Below are positions 62,220-64,000 of a stretch of 64,000 bases of DNA, piece after piece. The DNA comes from Natrialba magadii ATCC 43099 (GTDB lineage Archaea > Halobacteriota > Halobacteria > Halobacteriales > Natrialbaceae). A program made the translations under genes and the position numbers. The first letter of the stretch is position 1; the number at the start of each line of letters is the position of its first letter. The DNA lies in the NCBI RefSeq assembly GCF_000025625.1, contig NC_013922.1, forward strand, positions 1,178,001 to 1,242,000. The letters run 5' to 3'. The notes beneath the pieces were generated by a model. The model made no database searches, was not told where the DNA came from, and worked only from the letters and a program-made list of their open reading frames with translations.

Positions 62220-62501
62220 CTATGCGTTGCGCTCGGACTCGATCAACTCTGCCATCTCCGTATCTGCATCCGTAATGCCGCCTTCCTCGTGGGAGGTCAG
62301 CCGAATCTCGACTTCCGAGTACCGAATCGTGATCTCGGGGTGGTGGAACTGCGATTCGGCGATCTCGCCGACCATCTGGGCGAAGTTGACGCCGCGAAGG
62401 TAGTCGTCGAACTCGTAGACGCGAACGATCTCGTCGCCGTCCCGGTCCCACTCGTCCGGAAGCTGTGCCTCGATTTCGTCGTCTGCCAAGAGATCAGCCA
62501 T
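62220..62501 (-). CDS. 4a-hydroxytetrahydrobiopterin dehydratase (PCD/DCoH-like)
   Basis: This 93-residue protein has the pterin-carbinolamine-dehydratase signature FDDYLRGVNFAQMVGEIAE followed by FHHPEITIRYSEVEIRLTSHEEGG, which includes the catalytic His pair (HHP) and the second His in TSHE. It recycles oxidised pterin cofactors. The true substrate in haloarchaea, which lack typical phenylalanine hydroxylase in many species, is unclear. ATG 62501 (MADLL) fits family length. Confidence 0.93.
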   Translation of the reverse strand: MADLLADDEIEAQLPDEWDRDGDEIVRVYEFDDYLRGVNFAQMVGEIAESQFHHPEITIRYSEVEIRLTSHEEGGITDADTEMAELIESERNA

Positions 62502-62765
62502 AGTCTTCCGAACGAAGCCCACTCAAATAATGATTGTGCCATGTCGGATTGCGTGACACATTCGGCACTCACTGTACGCCTTCAGTCCACCCAACCGTGA
62601 GAGAGTCCTGATAGCAGCAAATTTCGGCCTCGCCGTTGTGAGTGACCAGTTCCAGACCAGCGGTTGCTCGAGTGTCCAGTCGCTACCAGCCGGTTTCCAG
62701 TCAAGCAGGAGAACTCAGTCCGTAGTCCGCAGTCCGCATTTCGTAGTCCGTAGTCCACAGCCCGA

Positions 62766-64000
62766 TCAGTCGTCGTCAGTCGCCTCGAACGCCGCCTCCG
62801 TGCGCTGTGCAGTCTGCGTTCGCTCCAGCAGCGACGGTCCATCCTCGTCACCGAAATCGGGGTCGAACAGCTGGAGGGCAGTATTGATCGTACTCCAGTC
62901 GTCCTCGGCCGCCGCCTCGCGCAAACTCCGCGTTGGTGGTGCGAGCAGCTGATTCACCAGCGCGTCGGCCATCGCCTCGACGACCTCGCGCTGGGCCGGC
63001 GTGAACGACTCGCCCTCGAGTTGGGACAGCGCCGTCTCGAGTTCCCGCTGTTTGATCTGGGCTGCGGATTCGTACATCGCGCCGATGACCTCGTCGGCAC
63101 GAGCCCGTTTGTACTGGTCACAGAGCAGGTCGAACTCGCGGTCGATCATCGCCTCGACCTCGCGTGCGGCGTCGGCGCGCTGCTTGCGGGTCTCCTCGGT
63201 AATCGTCTCGAGGTCGTCTAAGTCGTAGACGGTGATGGCGTCGAGGGCATCTATCGTCGGGTCGACGTCGCGCGGTTGGCCGAGGTCGACGACGACGCGT
63301 TCGGAACTGGAAACCGTTGCGTCCTCACCGACCATGGCGTCCTCGCTGTCCGTCCCGACGAAGTGCCGTCGGCAGACTACCGGCTCGTCGCTGCCGGTCG
63401 CCGCCACGATCACGTCCGCTCTCGCTGCGAGGGTATCGAGGGACTCGAGTGGAACGGCACGCGTGTCGTCGTGGTCGACGTCCGAGATGAGGTGTTCGGC
63501 GCGCGAAACAGTTCGGTTCGAGACGACGAGTTCGTCGACGCCGGCGTCGGCGAGGCTGCGTGCGGCCAGTTGACCCATCTCGCCTGCACCGACGACGAGC
63601 GCGGTCGCGCCCTCGAGCGATACTGTCTGGCCGGCGAGTTGGGTCGCGGCCGAGCCGAGCGAGACGATGCCCTCGTTGATCTTGGTCTCGGTTCGGGCGC
63701 GCTCGCCGACGTGAATGGCCTTCGTGACGGCCGGCTCGAGCATGGTGCCGATGCCGCCGGCAGCGCGGGCGTCCTCGTAGGCCGTGCGAACCTGGCCGAT
63801 GATCTGGTCCTCGCCGAGGACGACGGACTCGAGTCCGGTTGCGACGCGAAGCAGGTGTGTGAGGCTGTCGTCGTGGTCGGTGATGACGAGTGGGTCTTGG
63901 TCGTCGACAGCAGCGAAGAATTCAGAGAGTGCTGTGCGGCCAATGACGGGGTCGGAGGCAACGACGTAGGCTTCGACGCGGTTGCACGTCGAGAGCACGT
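62766..64000 (-). CDS. hemA: Glutamyl-tRNA reductase, C-terminal part (cut by window edge)
   Basis: HemA reduces Glu-tRNA to glutamate-1-semialdehyde, the first committed step of haem synthesis. The frame enters from the right edge at LSTCNRVEAYVVA, where the Cys in STCNR is the catalytic thiol. It then shows GEDQIIGQVRTAY, the NADPH loop VVGAGEMGQLAARSL, ADVIVAATG and the helical dimerisation domain, ending at 62766. About 410 residues are visible. The N-terminal catalytic part continues outside the window. An acidic tail ending FEATDDD is typical of haloarchaeal versions. Confidence 0.95.
   Translation of the reverse strand, partial: VLSTCNRVEAYVVASDPVIGRTALSEFFAAVDDQDPLVITDHDDSLTHLLRVATGLESVVLGEDQIIGQVRTAYEDARAAGGIGTMLEPAVTKAIHVGERARTETKINEGIVSLGSAATQLAGQTVSLEGATALVVGAGEMGQLAARSLADAGVDELVVSNRTVSRAEHLISDVDHDDTRAVPLESLDTLAARADVIVAATGSDEPVVCRRHFVGTDSEDAMVGEDATVSSSERVVVDLGQPRDVDPTIDALDAITVYDLDDLETITEETRKQRADAAREVEAMIDREFDLLCDQYKRARADEVIGAMYESAAQIKQRELETALSQLEGESFTPAQREVVEAMADALVNQLLAPPTRSLREAAAEDDWSTINTALQLFDPDFGDEDGPSLLERTQTAQRTEAAFEATDDD

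Overview
This 64 kb window is chromosomal DNA from an extremely halophilic archaeon, most likely of the Natrialbaceae type. It is GC-rich, nearly every protein is strongly acidic, third codon positions are almost all G or C, and many starts lie about 26-35 bases downstream of a TATA-like element, as expected for leaderless transcripts. Archaea-specific genes (tiaS, aIF5A, MBF1, DRG GTPase, Bat-type HTH proteins, LWR-salt protein) confirm the domain. The species cannot be named from the sequence alone. 

Layout. 1-4.3 kb: a cut GH13 amylase gene, a xylonate-dehydratase-like enolase-superfamily gene, an AlaX-type alanyl-tRNA editing protein and an MBF1-like regulator. 4.4-4.9 kb: tRNA-Leu(GAG), followed by an imperfect duplication holding a broken second tRNA-Leu 3' part. 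5-16 kb: a DUF420 membrane protein, a very small membrane protein, purF, a MutS-related ATPase, HAD and SRPBCC proteins, an Azf-like dehydrogenase and a glutathionyl-hydroquinone-reductase-like GST. 16-31 kb: a solitary DNA methyltransferase, a TrkA-type protein, an NCS2 purine permease, glutaredoxin, a pentapeptide-repeat/channel-like protein, tiaS, drg, nhaC, a VOC enzyme and a sugar-phosphate transferase. 

31.2-37.9 kb is an accessory island with lower GC in places. It holds an 80-bp MITE, an IS5-like element with perfect 17-bp ends that also encloses a DUF4870 membrane gene, and a three-gene operon: a large DUF4157 (eCIS-cargo type) protein followed by two adjacent paralogous proteins that I propose as immunity or partner proteins. 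It ends with a nested hairpin and a dead transposase gene interrupted by another MITE. 

38-64 kb returns to core genome: DUF2270, a FilR1-like regulator, a DUF1059 protein plus methyltransferase, an HTTM membrane protein, a GT2 glycosyltransferase, TspO, Nif3, an acetamidase/formamidase, the agmatinase-aIF5A pair, a PQQ beta-propeller lipoprotein, an unassigned enolase-superfamily protein, UbiB/AarF kinase with Hsp20, two tandem MoeA proteins (the second fused to a periplasmic-binding-like domain), a Bat-type regulator, LWR-salt protein, pterin carbinolamine dehydratase and the C-terminal part of hemA. 

The most notable signals are: (i) one 80-bp MITE family with TA target duplications, present in four full copies and one deletion derivative; removing the copy in the dead transposase restores its reading frame; (ii) the DUF4157 toxin-like operon with duplicated small partners; (iii) an IS with a passenger gene between its terminal repeats; (iv) the tRNA-Leu scar; (v) an apparent CTG start for the UbiB gene; and (vi) repeated in-frame 6-bp microsatellites coding dipeptide tracts in unrelated proteins.
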